From the NCBI GenBank assembly GCA_028282025.1, contig JANQIT010000021.1:1-36993 (forward strand): 36,993 nt of DNA, written 5' to 3'. Under the pieces are notes generated by a model that searched no databases, was not told the origin of the DNA, and saw only the letters and a list, made by a program, of their open reading frames with translations. Shown piece by piece: positions 8,009-16,814 of this stretch (position 1 is its first letter; every line of letters begins with the position of its first letter). Origin of the DNA: Hwanghaeella sp. GTDB lineage: Bacteria; Pseudomonadota; Alphaproteobacteria; UBA8366; Aestuariispiraceae. A program made the position numbers and the translations under genes.

Positions 8009-9309
8009 AAGAGGACACGCCTTTGTCGGAAATCTATTCGGAATCCTTGGCTCTGCTGGACCGCGCCGAGAGGTCGATCCCCTCTCAGACGCAAACCTTC
8101 TCCAAGGGTTGGACCCAATATCCACGCGGGGCGGCGCCGGTGTTCGCCACCCGCGCCGACGGCGGATACCTCTGGGATGCAGATGGACGCCGCTTTATCG
8201 ATTGGCCGATGGCCCTTGGGCCTCTCCTGCTCGGCCACAACCATCCAAAGGTCAACGACGCCGTAAAGCAGCAAATGGACGGCGGCATCGCCTTTTCCCT
8301 ACCGACAACGAAGGAACTGGAACTTTCCGAGCGTTTGATCGATTGGTTCCCATACGCGGAACGTGTCCGGTTTGGGAAGAATGGTTCAGATGCCACGTCG
8401 GGTGCTGTTCGCGCCGCCCGCGCCGTCACTGGACGCGATAGGATACTATGTTGCGGCTATCACGGTTGGCAGGACTGGTTCATCGGCACGACGACGAGGA
8501 GCGGCGGGGTACCCGGCGCCGTCAGCGATCTGACAACCCCCTTTCCCTACAACGATCTTCCCCACCTCGAGTCTCTGCTGGATCGGTACTCCGGTGAGGT
8601 CGCAACCATCATCATGGAGCCGATGGGAATCGTCCCGCCGGCTCCAGGCTATCTCAAAGGAGTCCGCGATCTCGCAACGAAGCACGGGGCGGTTCTGATC
8701 TTCGATGAATGCTGGACGGGATTTCGAATTCACCATCAGGGCGCTTATGGCAAGTTTCATGTATCACCTGACCTAGCCTGCTTCGGCAAAGCGCTGGGCA
8801 ACGGCGTTCCAATCTCGACCATCTTAGGAAGATCCGAGATTATGGAGGTTTTCGAGGAAGTCTTCTTCTCCTTCACTTTTGGGGGCGACATGCTTGGCAT
8901 AGCGGCTGCCGACGCCGTTCTCACGGTCCTGGAAAACGAGCCCGTTCTAGAGACTGTGGATGAAGTCGGAAGCGCCCTTGTCGATGGCTGTCGCGAGCTT
9001 ATATCCGGTTACGGATTGGACGATTTCTTGACCATCAGCGGTTACCCGGCGAGGAATATCTTTGAATTTACCAGTTCGGACCACGAGGCGCGGCTCGCCA
9101 AAAGTGTCTTGCAGCAAGAAGGATGCGCAAGAGGCATCTTATCAGCTGGATGGCATGCACCGTCCTATGCCCACACCATTGCAGATGTGTCCGAAACGTT
9201 GGGCGCCTACGATGCAGCCTTTTCCGTCATGAAGGCCGGCCTAGACGCTGACAATCTATCCGACCGGTTACACGGCGAGACCGTTCAGCCGGTATTCCGA
9301 AAACCGTGA
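8005..9309 (+). CDS. Class-III PLP aminotransferase, glutamate-1-semialdehyde aminomutase-like
   Basis: 434 residues from the ATG overlapping the SpsF stop; a start at 7894 would overlap that gene by over 100 bases. The fold-type I markers are visible: GADG-like entry (TRADGGYLWDADG), a GHNHPKV block, FGKNGSDATSGA for phosphate binding, LIFDECWTGFR for the pyridine Asp, and the Schiff-base Lys262 in CFGKALGNG. It resembles glutamate-1-semialdehyde 2,1-aminomutase (HemL). In a glycan locus a haem role is unlikely, and paralogues of this kind accompany SpsE/SpsF-like genes. It most likely transaminates a keto or aldehyde sugar. Which carbon is modified cannot be told from sequence. Confidence 0.82.
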   Translation: MKEDTPLSEIYSESLALLDRAERSIPSQTQTFSKGWTQYPRGAAPVFATRADGGYLWDADGRRFIDWPMALGPLLLGHNHPKVNDAVKQQMDGGIAFSLPTTKELELSERLIDWFPYAERVRFGKNGSDATSGAVRAARAVTGRDRILCCGYHGWQDWFIGTTTRSGGVPGAVSDLTTPFPYNDLPHLESLLDRYSGEVATIIMEPMGIVPPAPGYLKGVRDLATKHGAVLIFDECWTGFRIHHQGAYGKFHVSPDLACFGKALGNGVPISTILGRSEIMEVFEEVFFSFTFGGDMLGIAAADAVLTVLENEPVLETVDEVGSALVDGCRELISGYGLDDFLTISGYPARNIFEFTSSDHEARLAKSVLQQEGCARGILSAGWHAPSYAHTIADVSETLGAYDAAFSVMKAGLDADNLSDRLHGETVQPVFRKP

Positions 9310-9342
9310 ATGCGATCACGGATCGCGTACACCAGCAAAAAC

Positions 9343-9347
9343 AGGAG
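9343..9347 (+). promoter_or_regulatory. Ribosome-binding site AGGAG that decides the start at 9351
   Basis: AGGAG lies 3-8 bases upstream of ATG 9351. It favours that start over the GTG at 9306, which overlaps the previous stop but would add 15 unconserved residues. Confidence 0.55.
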
Positions 9348-9350
9348 AGT

Positions 9351-10259
9351 ATGTTGTCTACGAACGAACAGGTTTCCGCAAAGGTCCAGGACCATTACAG
9401 CGTTTCGGCCCAGACCTACACAAACCACTATGACAAGGATAACCTGTATACCAGCCCGACCTATCCGGCTGAATATTTCCGACTGGTAAACCTCGTCGAA
9501 AGCCTGCGGACTTTCGAACCGTCACGTGTGCTGGATGCGGGCTGCGGTGAGGGAACACCGCTGCTATGGGTCGCTGAACTGGGTTGCGACGTGCGCGGGT
9601 TTGACTTCACTGCGGAGATGGTGGACGCCGGCAAGAAGAACTTTGAGGAAAACGGACGTAACCCGGCGGAAATCATTGAAGCTGATGTCGAGAAGTTCGA
9701 AACCTTCGAACCCCTGTTGGAAGGCAGACCTTTCGACGCCGCCGTTTGCTTCGGTGTTATGCCACATGTGAACGATGAAGATCTTGCATTAAAAAACCTC
9801 CGCAAGTCGGTTCGCACGGGCGGAAAGGTGTTTGTCGAATTCCGCAACGCGTTGTTCAACTTGTGGACCTTTAACCGCTACACGCACGCTTACATGGGCG
9901 ATCTGTTCTCTGACGTTCCAAAAGAAATCTGGGAAACCACCGGACAATTCGTCGAAGGCCGGTTGGATATGAACGTGCCGCCGCTGCGCTTGGACGCCGA
10001 AGCCGGCAAGCCGGGATACGATGCAATCAAAGCGAAAATGCACAACCCAATCGACATGCACCGCCTGTTTAAGGAAGCCGGCCTGAGTTTCGACCAGATC
10101 CACTGGTACCATTTCCACCCCACCCTGCCGATGCTGGAAGGAAATGGCGTCTCACCGGAAGCCTTCCGGAATGCGGCGTTCGAAATGGAGAAAAACCCGG
10201 GCGACCCGCGCGGTGTCGTGTTGTGCTCTGCTTACGTCGTTGAAGCGACCGCAGTCTAA
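9351..10259 (+). CDS. Class I SAM-dependent methyltransferase
   Basis: 302 residues. Motif I (VLDAGCGEG) is at about residues 59-67, with an acidic ribose-binding residue in VRGFDFTAEM. Motif IV-like FDAAVCFGVMPHV and the ENLRK-like helix (LKNLRKSV) with GGKVFVEFRN follow. These are standard for small-molecule methyltransferases. The C-terminal third is specific to this protein and may bind a sugar. I take ATG 9351, supported by AGGAG, rather than GTG 9306. It follows the aminotransferase directly and precedes the DUF4910 gene by 23 bases, so O-, N- or C-methylation of the glycan precursor is the likely role. The acceptor is unknown. Confidence 0.82.
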   Translation: MLSTNEQVSAKVQDHYSVSAQTYTNHYDKDNLYTSPTYPAEYFRLVNLVESLRTFEPSRVLDAGCGEGTPLLWVAELGCDVRGFDFTAEMVDAGKKNFEENGRNPAEIIEADVEKFETFEPLLEGRPFDAAVCFGVMPHVNDEDLALKNLRKSVRTGGKVFVEFRNALFNLWTFNRYTHAYMGDLFSDVPKEIWETTGQFVEGRLDMNVPPLRLDAEAGKPGYDAIKAKMHNPIDMHRLFKEAGLSFDQIHWYHFHPTLPMLEGNGVSPEAFRNAAFEMEKNPGDPRGVVLCSAYVVEATAV

Positions 10260-10282
10260 AACAGCCATACGATTCGATTACC

Positions 10283-11590
10283 ATGAGCAAGAACAGAGGG
10301 TCGGCGGCTGATATGATGGCGCTCCTGGAGCGCCTTTGGCCAATGCATCGTACAGTCAATTCGGACGATATAGAGAGCGCTATCTCCATCTGCGAGGAGT
10401 ATATAGGCGACGAGCGGTTTACAACCCATCGTTATCCTGCGCGATCGGATCAACTGACTTGGTGGGTGCCGGAACGGTATCACGTTAACGAGGCTTGGCT
10501 AGAGCTCGATGGCGAGCGGGTCGCCGACTTCTCTGTCAATTCGCTCCACCTTTTATCTTACTCACCTTCTGTAAAGATCGATACCACGCTTGGCGAAATC
10601 CGGGACCACATTTGGTCTCGGGAAGACCGGCCCGACGATGTTCCTTGGGAATTCAAGTACTATGAGCGCGACTGGGGCTTCTGTGTCAGACACAATGATC
10701 TACAGCGTTTCGACGACTCTGCCCGAGCGGTCGGAGTCATTGATGTCGAATTTCGCGACGAGCCCTTGCCTGTCGGAGAATTCTACATTCCAGGCGAGAC
10801 CGATGAAGACGCCCTTTTCCTGACGAATATCTGCCATCCGATGCAGGTCAACGATTCGCTTGCCGGTTTGGTCGTTGGTACGGAGATGGCGAAAATGCTC
10901 GCAGCCGCTCCAAAGAACAAACTTGGCTTCAGATTGCTCGTCGTCCCCGAAACCATCGGCACAATCGCTTGGTTCGCGAACAATGAGGACAAAATAAAAG
11001 CCACAAAACATGCGTGGTTCTGCGAAATGGTCGGACATGACCAATCTTTCATTCTACAGACATCGCGAAACGAAGATACACTGATTGACCGTGCCTTTCT
11101 GGCCGCGATGAAGAACCACGAGAAACACGGGCCTGGGAGAACCGGTCCGTTCCGCCATGTGGTCGCAAGCGATGAAATCATCACCGACGGACCCGGCTAT
11201 GATATTCCTACCCCGTCGCTGACTCGATGGCCGTATCCGGAATACCACACTAGCGCAGACAACCCGTCCATCATTCAAAGCGATAACCTGGCCGAGGCAT
11301 TGGACGTTTGTCTCGACGTCTGGAATATCTTGAATAAGAACTATTTTCCGATCCGGAGGTTCAAAGGGCCAGTGATGCTGTCGCGCCACGGGCTTTGGGT
11401 CGACTGGCGTGAAGACAAAGAATTGAACCTGAAGACCGAGGCGATCATGCTCAACCTTGAGGGCGACAAATCCATTCTGGATATTGCATCCGAGTTGGAT
11501 CTGCCATTCGAGACCGTCCATGCCTATGTGGAGAAGTTTGCGAAAGCCGATCTTGTCCACCGCCGACAGGGGCCTGGGATCGATGCATAA
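10283..11590 (+). CDS. DUF4910/DUF2172 M28-like aminopeptidase-fold protein with winged-helix C-terminus
   Basis: 435 residues. The core looks like a di-zinc M28 peptidase. His185 and Asp191 lie in ICHPMQVNDSLAG, Glu223 in VVPETIG, and His322 in YPEYHTSADNP. All are in the order expected of metal ligands and catalytic acid. The N-terminal beta-rich insertion (about 60-150) corresponds to DUF2172, and the last 70 or so residues look like the winged-helix segment found in this family. Such proteins are repeatedly met in surface-polysaccharide loci, but no reaction is established that I know of. Hydrolysis of an amide (N-acyl or aminoacyl group on a sugar) would fit both the fold and the FemAB- and AsnB-like neighbours. 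No signal peptide, so cytoplasmic. Confidence 0.75.
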   Translation: MSKNRGSAADMMALLERLWPMHRTVNSDDIESAISICEEYIGDERFTTHRYPARSDQLTWWVPERYHVNEAWLELDGERVADFSVNSLHLLSYSPSVKIDTTLGEIRDHIWSREDRPDDVPWEFKYYERDWGFCVRHNDLQRFDDSARAVGVIDVEFRDEPLPVGEFYIPGETDEDALFLTNICHPMQVNDSLAGLVVGTEMAKMLAAAPKNKLGFRLLVVPETIGTIAWFANNEDKIKATKHAWFCEMVGHDQSFILQTSRNEDTLIDRAFLAAMKNHEKHGPGRTGPFRHVVASDEIITDGPGYDIPTPSLTRWPYPEYHTSADNPSIIQSDNLAEALDVCLDVWNILNKNYFPIRRFKGPVMLSRHGLWVDWREDKELNLKTEAIMLNLEGDKSILDIASELDLPFETVHAYVEKFAKADLVHRRQGPGIDA

Positions 11591-11686
11591 CCGGCCGAAT
11601 TTGCAATCTTTCGAGATAAAGCTGTTCTGATTCCACAAGCAGACCTTAGGTTCTCGATTTTAAAAACTTTCTAATTTCTTGTAAAA

Positions 11687-12679
11687 ATGAAATTCTCTGT
11701 TCTTGAACTAGCTTATGACATAGCGGCATATGCCGAATGCCTTCCATATGAAGACTTTCCCGAAGCGTATGACGAGGCCCTATACAGCCAACCAGCCCGC
11801 TACTACTTCGATGCAACCTATAGGGAACGGTGTACAAACCTTTCCTTCGCCGTCGAATTGAACAACCGGCCAGCAGCCCTGGTAGACTGCGTACTGATGG
11901 ACGGACTGCTGCGGCAATACGACTTCCCGGCTCGGATACTCGTAAGCCGCACCCTGTCGGTTGAATATCAGAGCCTGGTTGTTTCCGAAGTTTTTCGGCA
12001 GTTCGACGCCATCGCTTCCGCACACGATATTGCAGCAATAGAGATAGAAGAGCTGACCAAGACCGCACACGCATCCCCCATAGCCTTGCAGTGCCTGGCT
12101 CGTCGAAGCGCATGCCGGCCAGGCTACTCGGCAATCGTGGACCTCACTCAGTCCGCGAATGATATCCGGGCTGGCGTTCGCAAAAGCTACAAGTCTTTGT
12201 TGAATTGGGGAAAGAGAGAGCTTTGTGTAAAGCATGTTAATGCCGAGATCCCGGATCGCCAGCTTTTCGAGACTTACAAAGAGCTGCACCTCAGCGTGGC
12301 GGGTAGAGTTACTCGGTCAGAGCAATCTTGGAACGCGCAGTTCGAGAACGCGGTTTCTGGATATGGTGAGATTCTACTTGGGTTTCTCGGCGACCGACCT
12401 GTTGCTGGTATGGTGGTTACAGACGGCATGGCCCGCTCCTACTACGCATCGGGCGCTTATGTTCGTGAGCTGTTTGATAAGCCGCTAGGCCACTGGCTCC
12501 TTTTTCAGGCAATCCTCTCCGCAAAATCCAGAAACCGGTTAACATTCGAAATCGGAGAAATTCTATTGGGGCCCGACGCCGATCCCAAGATTGCCCAGAT
12601 ATCAATGTTCAAGAAGGGTTTTACTAAAAACCTGGAACAAAGAATCATATGGCGCGTTCCTGGCGCACAGGCGTCTTGA
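11687..12679 (+). CDS. FemAB/GNAT-like acyltransferase
   Basis: 330 residues. The C-terminal half matches the GNAT fold used in FemAB-like proteins: RKSYKSLLNWGKRE (basic helix), DRQLFETYKELH, GEILLGFLGDRPVAGMVV as the core strands, YYASGAYVREL, then a GHWLLFQAIL helix and FEIGE. FemAB proteins transfer aminoacyl or acyl groups to amines of cell-wall or sugar precursors. In glycan loci, GNAT proteins of this shape are usually assigned to N-acylation of amino sugars. A weak ribosome-binding region and about 96 non-coding bases precede it. Base composition is more AT-rich than at either end of the window. Acyl donor unknown. Confidence 0.7.
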   Translation: MKFSVLELAYDIAAYAECLPYEDFPEAYDEALYSQPARYYFDATYRERCTNLSFAVELNNRPAALVDCVLMDGLLRQYDFPARILVSRTLSVEYQSLVVSEVFRQFDAIASAHDIAAIEIEELTKTAHASPIALQCLARRSACRPGYSAIVDLTQSANDIRAGVRKSYKSLLNWGKRELCVKHVNAEIPDRQLFETYKELHLSVAGRVTRSEQSWNAQFENAVSGYGEILLGFLGDRPVAGMVVTDGMARSYYASGAYVRELFDKPLGHWLLFQAILSAKSRNRLTFEIGEILLGPDADPKIAQISMFKKGFTKNLEQRIIWRVPGAQAS

Positions 12680-12778
12680 TATCTAGCATTTCGATTAACA
12701 AGTCAGCTAGCGCACTCCCAGTCTTTTTCGCCACATCTCAGGAAACCATCATCTTTTCGCAAGAAGGTCAGAGAGAAA

Positions 12779-13507
12779 ATGAACTCCGAAAAAAGCGTGT
12801 TTGAACAATTCGGCGACAGGTACAAGGAGGCGGCCAGCATCCCTGAAATGAATGGCCGTTATGAAATTCAAGCTGATGCGGAAAAGAGAATGGCGCCTAT
12901 TGTGGCCGGCCAACTTGGCCTTACACCTCAGGACAGCTTGTTGGAGATTGGTTTCGGTGCCGGCATGCTTCTGGTTCCGCTCAGCTTCTATTGTGCACGA
13001 ACCGTGGGCATCGATCATCCGCAGGCCGTTGCAAGATTGCAGTCGAGTCATCCTGGTTGTGGGTTTGAGCTGCTATCAGGAGAATTTCCCAAAACCTCAC
13101 CCCAGGAGAAATTTGACGCCATATTGGTCTACTCAGTACTCCACGCCCTAACTTCCGAGAGTGAAATCATTAATTTTGTGAACGCTGCAGCCGCCCTGCT
13201 TAAACCTGGAGGCCGGCTGCTTCTCGGCGACCTTCCGAACACCGACAAAAAAGACCGGTTCCTTTCGTCATCGCAGGGAAAGAGTTTCAGCAAGGAGTGG
13301 GAGAAAAGAATGACCGCCGCCCGGCAAGAGCAGGGACAGGGCACTCACACCCCACCGGTCGGTGGGTACTTTATGAACGACAGTGTTATCCTTCGAATTC
13401 TTGCAGCATTGCGTGACCAGAAATTGAACTCCTACATATATCCTCAGTCACCTGATCTGCCGTTCGGCCACACGCGCGAAGACATATTGGCCATCAAACC
13501 ACTCTAG
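12779..13507 (+). CDS. Class I SAM-dependent methyltransferase
   Basis: 242 residues. Motif I (LEIGFGAGM) is at about residues 55-63, an acidic loop in TVGIDHPQAV follows, then FDAILVYSVLHAL (motif IV region) and LKPGGRLLLGDLP (post-motif segment). The arrangement is typical of small-molecule methyltransferases. A purine-rich AGAGAGAA precedes the ATG. It sits 17 bases before the FAD oxidoreductase gene, so the two are probably translated from one message. It is the second methyltransferase of the cassette and is not a close copy of the 9351-10259 protein. Substrate unknown. Confidence 0.82.
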   Translation: MNSEKSVFEQFGDRYKEAASIPEMNGRYEIQADAEKRMAPIVAGQLGLTPQDSLLEIGFGAGMLLVPLSFYCARTVGIDHPQAVARLQSSHPGCGFELLSGEFPKTSPQEKFDAILVYSVLHALTSESEIINFVNAAAALLKPGGRLLLGDLPNTDKKDRFLSSSQGKSFSKEWEKRMTAARQEQGQGTHTPPVGGYFMNDSVILRILAALRDQKLNSYIYPQSPDLPFGHTREDILAIKPL

Positions 13508-13524
13508 TTGCCTAAGGGAATTCC

Positions 13525-14871
13525 ATGGTGAATGCAGTCATTGTTGGCGGAGGATTGTCCGGGCTCTTTGCAGCCCGGGTCCTGCTGAAGAAAGGTTTGT
13601 CGGTCACTCTCGTCGAGCAATCCGAGAAGCTAGGCGGGCTGATGCGGTCGGATGTCGGGCCAGGAGGACGATTTTACGACAAGGGGACTCATTTCGTACT
13701 GGATACTGGTGTCAACGCAGTAGACGAAATTCTGCTTGAGGGCATGGATATTTCGGATTGGATCTGTATCGAGGACAATCTGAAGGAAGGCAGCTTTTTC
13801 AACGGTGTTCTGAATACCGAATCCGGCTGCCCAGATATAAGGACCGCCAGCCCCACTATAAGGACAGCCGCAGCTTATGAACTGATAAGCAATCTCGGAA
13901 AGAGTTGCTCAGAGCCGAGTTCACTAAAAGAGTATTTGTTGAATACGTTTGGGCCGTGCCTGCTAGAGAACTTTTTTACACCGAATATTCGGAAGCTCCT
14001 CGGCTGTGCGCCTGAGACCCTGGCCCCAGACGCGCATAGAGCCCTTGGCTTATCCCGAGTCATTCTGTTCGACTCCATACCGGCCAAAGTGTTGAAAAGC
14101 CTGGACGCGCTGTCCGAGGTGCTTGCGTATGGACACAGAAACGATCATCAGTCGAGTATCAGAAAATTCTACCCGAAAATGGGAGGTGTCGGCCGTTGGA
14201 TCGTTAATTGCGAGGAAATGCTACGACGTGGAAACGCGAACATTGCAGCCGGTTGTACCGTTGCTTCCATAGAGTTTGGCGATGGGCGGATTTCAAGCGT
14301 GCGGTTGTCCGATGGACAGCGAATAGAATGCGATCATTTGGTCTGGTCAACCGCCCCAATCGGGCTTCTGAAACTAATGGGACTCAGCACATCGAATTCC
14401 ACTCGTCCAGAGTTCAGGGACCTAGCACTTCATCACATTGTAATGGATCAACCGCCAAGCACGGATCTTCATTACTCATATTGCTTTGACCCTTCCATGC
14501 AGAGCTATAGAACCACGTTCTACACCTCGATTTGCCCACCCGGCGTTTTCGAAGGAGGTCACCACTTCACGGTTGAACAAATTACCGCACATGATGAACC
14601 GGTGCTCAATTCCAATTCGATTGCGGTTTTTCAGGAACACAAGGACATGGGACTTATTAGGCCCGACGCGAAGATCATTGATTCGGAGCTGGAGATGTGG
14701 CCGCGAGCCTTACCTGTCGCCACACCGCAACTCGGTACCGTACTCAGAAAACAGACAAACTTGGTCAAGGCGTCGGCAACGAATGTCAGCATGATTGGCC
14801 GCGCCAGCGACGGAAGTCATTTTCAGCAAGGCATCTTAACCTCAACCTTTGACGCTCTTGCACACATCTAG
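13525..14871 (+). CDS. FAD-dependent oxidoreductase, amine-oxidase/UDP-galactopyranose-mutase-like fold
   Basis: 448 residues. The N-terminus carries the dinucleotide-binding motif GGGLSG (residues 8-13) with the acidic end of strand 2 in VTLVEQSEKLGGL, then the GGRFYDKGTHFV segment. The C-terminus has a second FAD contact region (MIGRASDGSHFQQ). It resembles the protoporphyrinogen-oxidase/amine-oxidase superfamily, with a GTHFV segment similar to that of UDP-galactopyranose mutases. In a glycan cluster it could be a mutase, desaturase or oxidase acting on a sugar nucleotide or a lipid-linked intermediate. Sequence alone does not decide. An AAGGGA lies before the ATG. It is tightly linked to the methyltransferase upstream. 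Confidence 0.75.
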   Translation: MVNAVIVGGGLSGLFAARVLLKKGLSVTLVEQSEKLGGLMRSDVGPGGRFYDKGTHFVLDTGVNAVDEILLEGMDISDWICIEDNLKEGSFFNGVLNTESGCPDIRTASPTIRTAAAYELISNLGKSCSEPSSLKEYLLNTFGPCLLENFFTPNIRKLLGCAPETLAPDAHRALGLSRVILFDSIPAKVLKSLDALSEVLAYGHRNDHQSSIRKFYPKMGGVGRWIVNCEEMLRRGNANIAAGCTVASIEFGDGRISSVRLSDGQRIECDHLVWSTAPIGLLKLMGLSTSNSTRPEFRDLALHHIVMDQPPSTDLHYSYCFDPSMQSYRTTFYTSICPPGVFEGGHHFTVEQITAHDEPVLNSNSIAVFQEHKDMGLIRPDAKIIDSELEMWPRALPVATPQLGTVLRKQTNLVKASATNVSMIGRASDGSHFQQGILTSTFDALAHI

Positions 14872-14926
14872 CAACAACGGAACTCAATACATACAGCAGC
14901 TTCGGCAACCGTAGTTTTCCAGTATC

Positions 14927-16810
14927 ATGACACGCACCTATGATTCAATTTGGATCGACGATCTGCATTCATTACGCCAAATTGAGGTATTGGATGCTGA
15001 AGTATGGTCCACGTCGACCGGCGTCCCCTATCTAGAAAAAAAGAGGAGTGTACGGTCACCGGAAAACTTGATCAGTCAACCTGAGATTGACGCACTATTC
15101 CTCGCTCAAAAAGAACTTCTTACCAAATTGAGAACAGGCGTCGCATTCCCGGAATGGGACCGGCCTGAGTCAGGGTATGCGTTTGTTCAACTCGTCGCAC
15201 TAAACAAACTTTTCCACCTATTTGCATACAAAGGTTTTGTCTTGTCACGCTGGCTTGACTGCACAAGTGGCCAAGCTAGGGCCATTGCAGGCTCTATTGA
15301 TCTTTACCCCTCGAGCTCGACCTCTCCCATTCCGGCACGGCATTCTCATATCTATGCGGCAATTGCGTCCCGTATCCAGGAGGACGTCCATTTCATTCCG
15401 GTAGATTCGGTACCCGAGAAATTGTTTTCGCGAATCTCCAATCACATACCGCTCGTTGACAAAGTGTTTAATCTGACGTCGCGGAGCATATCGGCGGTTG
15501 CGTATCAGATCTGGAGGAGACAGTCGCGCCCCCTGGGTCGCGGCAAGCGTGGCGAAATGATCATTCCCTACTCCAATGAGGGGATCGAGGATGCATTCTT
15601 AGGGCTTCTGAAGGCTGGTTGGCGGATCTCCAACGGCGTGTTTCCGGAACAGCCCAAAGACTTGGACGCTTGCACGGAAATTTACGACAAGATGATGGGC
15701 TTCAAGGATCCGGTCGTGGCATTGTGGACGGGTTCCATCTCCGGTTTTGTAAGGCCCAACGTTGTGGCCGCACTGCAGGAATTAATGTGCGAGAGCTTCG
15801 ATCGCATAGTGAATAGCCATTTATACGACTATGCACGTGCGCATCAGACAGTGGAGCTCTGGCATCGAGCCGCTCGACAAGCGCCAATGGTCGTACTTAC
15901 CAACGGGATGTTCTCTCCATACCAACTGCTGCTGGATCGGTTCTTGAGAGAGCGGAAGCTACCCGTCGTTTGTGTGGATCACGGGACCGGAGCGGGTGTC
16001 GCAGAGTTCCTCGAAAATGAGAATGGGTACCTCCAAAACTTTGGCGACATACACGCTGTTTATAATCAGGAGTCGCTCGAGTCCTTTGAACGATCAACTG
16101 CTGCAGAGCGACTGTCGCTCAAAGTTGCCGGCGCCCCTCCCAGGCTGAGTTCAAGGCGCTTTAGTCAAACCATCCGTTATATAACTAAGATAAAGCACAA
16201 AATCCCACTAAGCTCACGCATTGCGATGTATGTGACTACACTTACATCGAATAACTCCATTTTGGGATTTGGAACTGGAAGCGATGATGAGTATGCTAGA
16301 TATCAGCAAGGTGTAGTGAGTGCACTTAGCGCTTTCGAAGGAACCGTTCTCGTTAAGGCTTATCCTGTTCAGCGATACGGCGACCCTGAGCAGATTTGGG
16401 TCATGCCTCTACCATCGAATGCACAGCTTTGTCCTCCCGGAGAGTTCAGACACTACCGTTGGGCCGCCGACTTTCTCATAGTCGAAGCGACAGCAAGCAC
16501 ACTGGCATGGGCCTTTGCTTCCGAACGCCCCCTGCTATTTATTGAGAACGAACGTGCGCGCCTGACAGATCGGGCACGATCATCAATGCGGCGCTCTATG
16601 TTCTACATTGACGGAAGAGAGCCCGGTTTTGAAGCGCGCCTTGCCGCCATTCTTCGGCTTTCGGCCAAGGAGATCGCAGACCAATGGAGTGAAATGGCAT
16701 CCGCGCGCGCCAAATTCAACGAGCGCTTTCTTCTAGGCCCTAACCAAGATTTCTCTAGTACCATCCGCAACGTAGTAGCGTCGGCGACTCTAGACGCTAC
16801 CCAACACTAG
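14927..16810 (+). CDS. Large surface-carbohydrate biosynthesis protein, possible GT-B glycosyltransferase
   Basis: 627 residues that I cannot assign to a named family. A central DHGTGAG segment (about residue 350), like the QHG/HG motif of CDP-glycerol-transferase and capsule GT-B enzymes, precedes EFLENENG. Near residue 525, VEATASTLAWAFASERPLLFIEN matches the donor-binding Glu/Ser-rich helix often seen at the end of GT-B folds. A PLSSRI and TGSDDEYARYQQG stretch lies between. There is no signal peptide and no transmembrane segment. It may transfer a sugar, or act like the surface-carbohydrate biosynthesis proteins of Leptospira-type loci. Sampled base composition in the 16.2 kb region is clearly lower in GC than the flanking genes, suggesting import. 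Confidence 0.55.
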   Translation: MTRTYDSIWIDDLHSLRQIEVLDAEVWSTSTGVPYLEKKRSVRSPENLISQPEIDALFLAQKELLTKLRTGVAFPEWDRPESGYAFVQLVALNKLFHLFAYKGFVLSRWLDCTSGQARAIAGSIDLYPSSSTSPIPARHSHIYAAIASRIQEDVHFIPVDSVPEKLFSRISNHIPLVDKVFNLTSRSISAVAYQIWRRQSRPLGRGKRGEMIIPYSNEGIEDAFLGLLKAGWRISNGVFPEQPKDLDACTEIYDKMMGFKDPVVALWTGSISGFVRPNVVAALQELMCESFDRIVNSHLYDYARAHQTVELWHRAARQAPMVVLTNGMFSPYQLLLDRFLRERKLPVVCVDHGTGAGVAEFLENENGYLQNFGDIHAVYNQESLESFERSTAAERLSLKVAGAPPRLSSRRFSQTIRYITKIKHKIPLSSRIAMYVTTLTSNNSILGFGTGSDDEYARYQQGVVSALSAFEGTVLVKAYPVQRYGDPEQIWVMPLPSNAQLCPPGEFRHYRWAADFLIVEATASTLAWAFASERPLLFIENERARLTDRARSSMRRSMFYIDGREPGFEARLAAILRLSAKEIADQWSEMASARAKFNERFLLGPNQDFSSTIRNVVASATLDATQH

Positions 16811-16814
16811 AACC

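Noticed and set aside
8005..9309. Reading the class-III aminotransferase as hemL (haem synthesis)
   Set aside because: The glycan operon context and tight coupling to an SpsF-like gene argue for a sugar substrate; HemL is normally encoded elsewhere as a single copy.
9306..9350. GTG start for the first methyltransferase at 9306, overlapping the aminotransferase stop
   Set aside because: The AGGAG immediately before ATG 9351 is a better start; the extra 15 residues look unconserved. It is not fully excluded, because neighbouring genes do use such overlaps.
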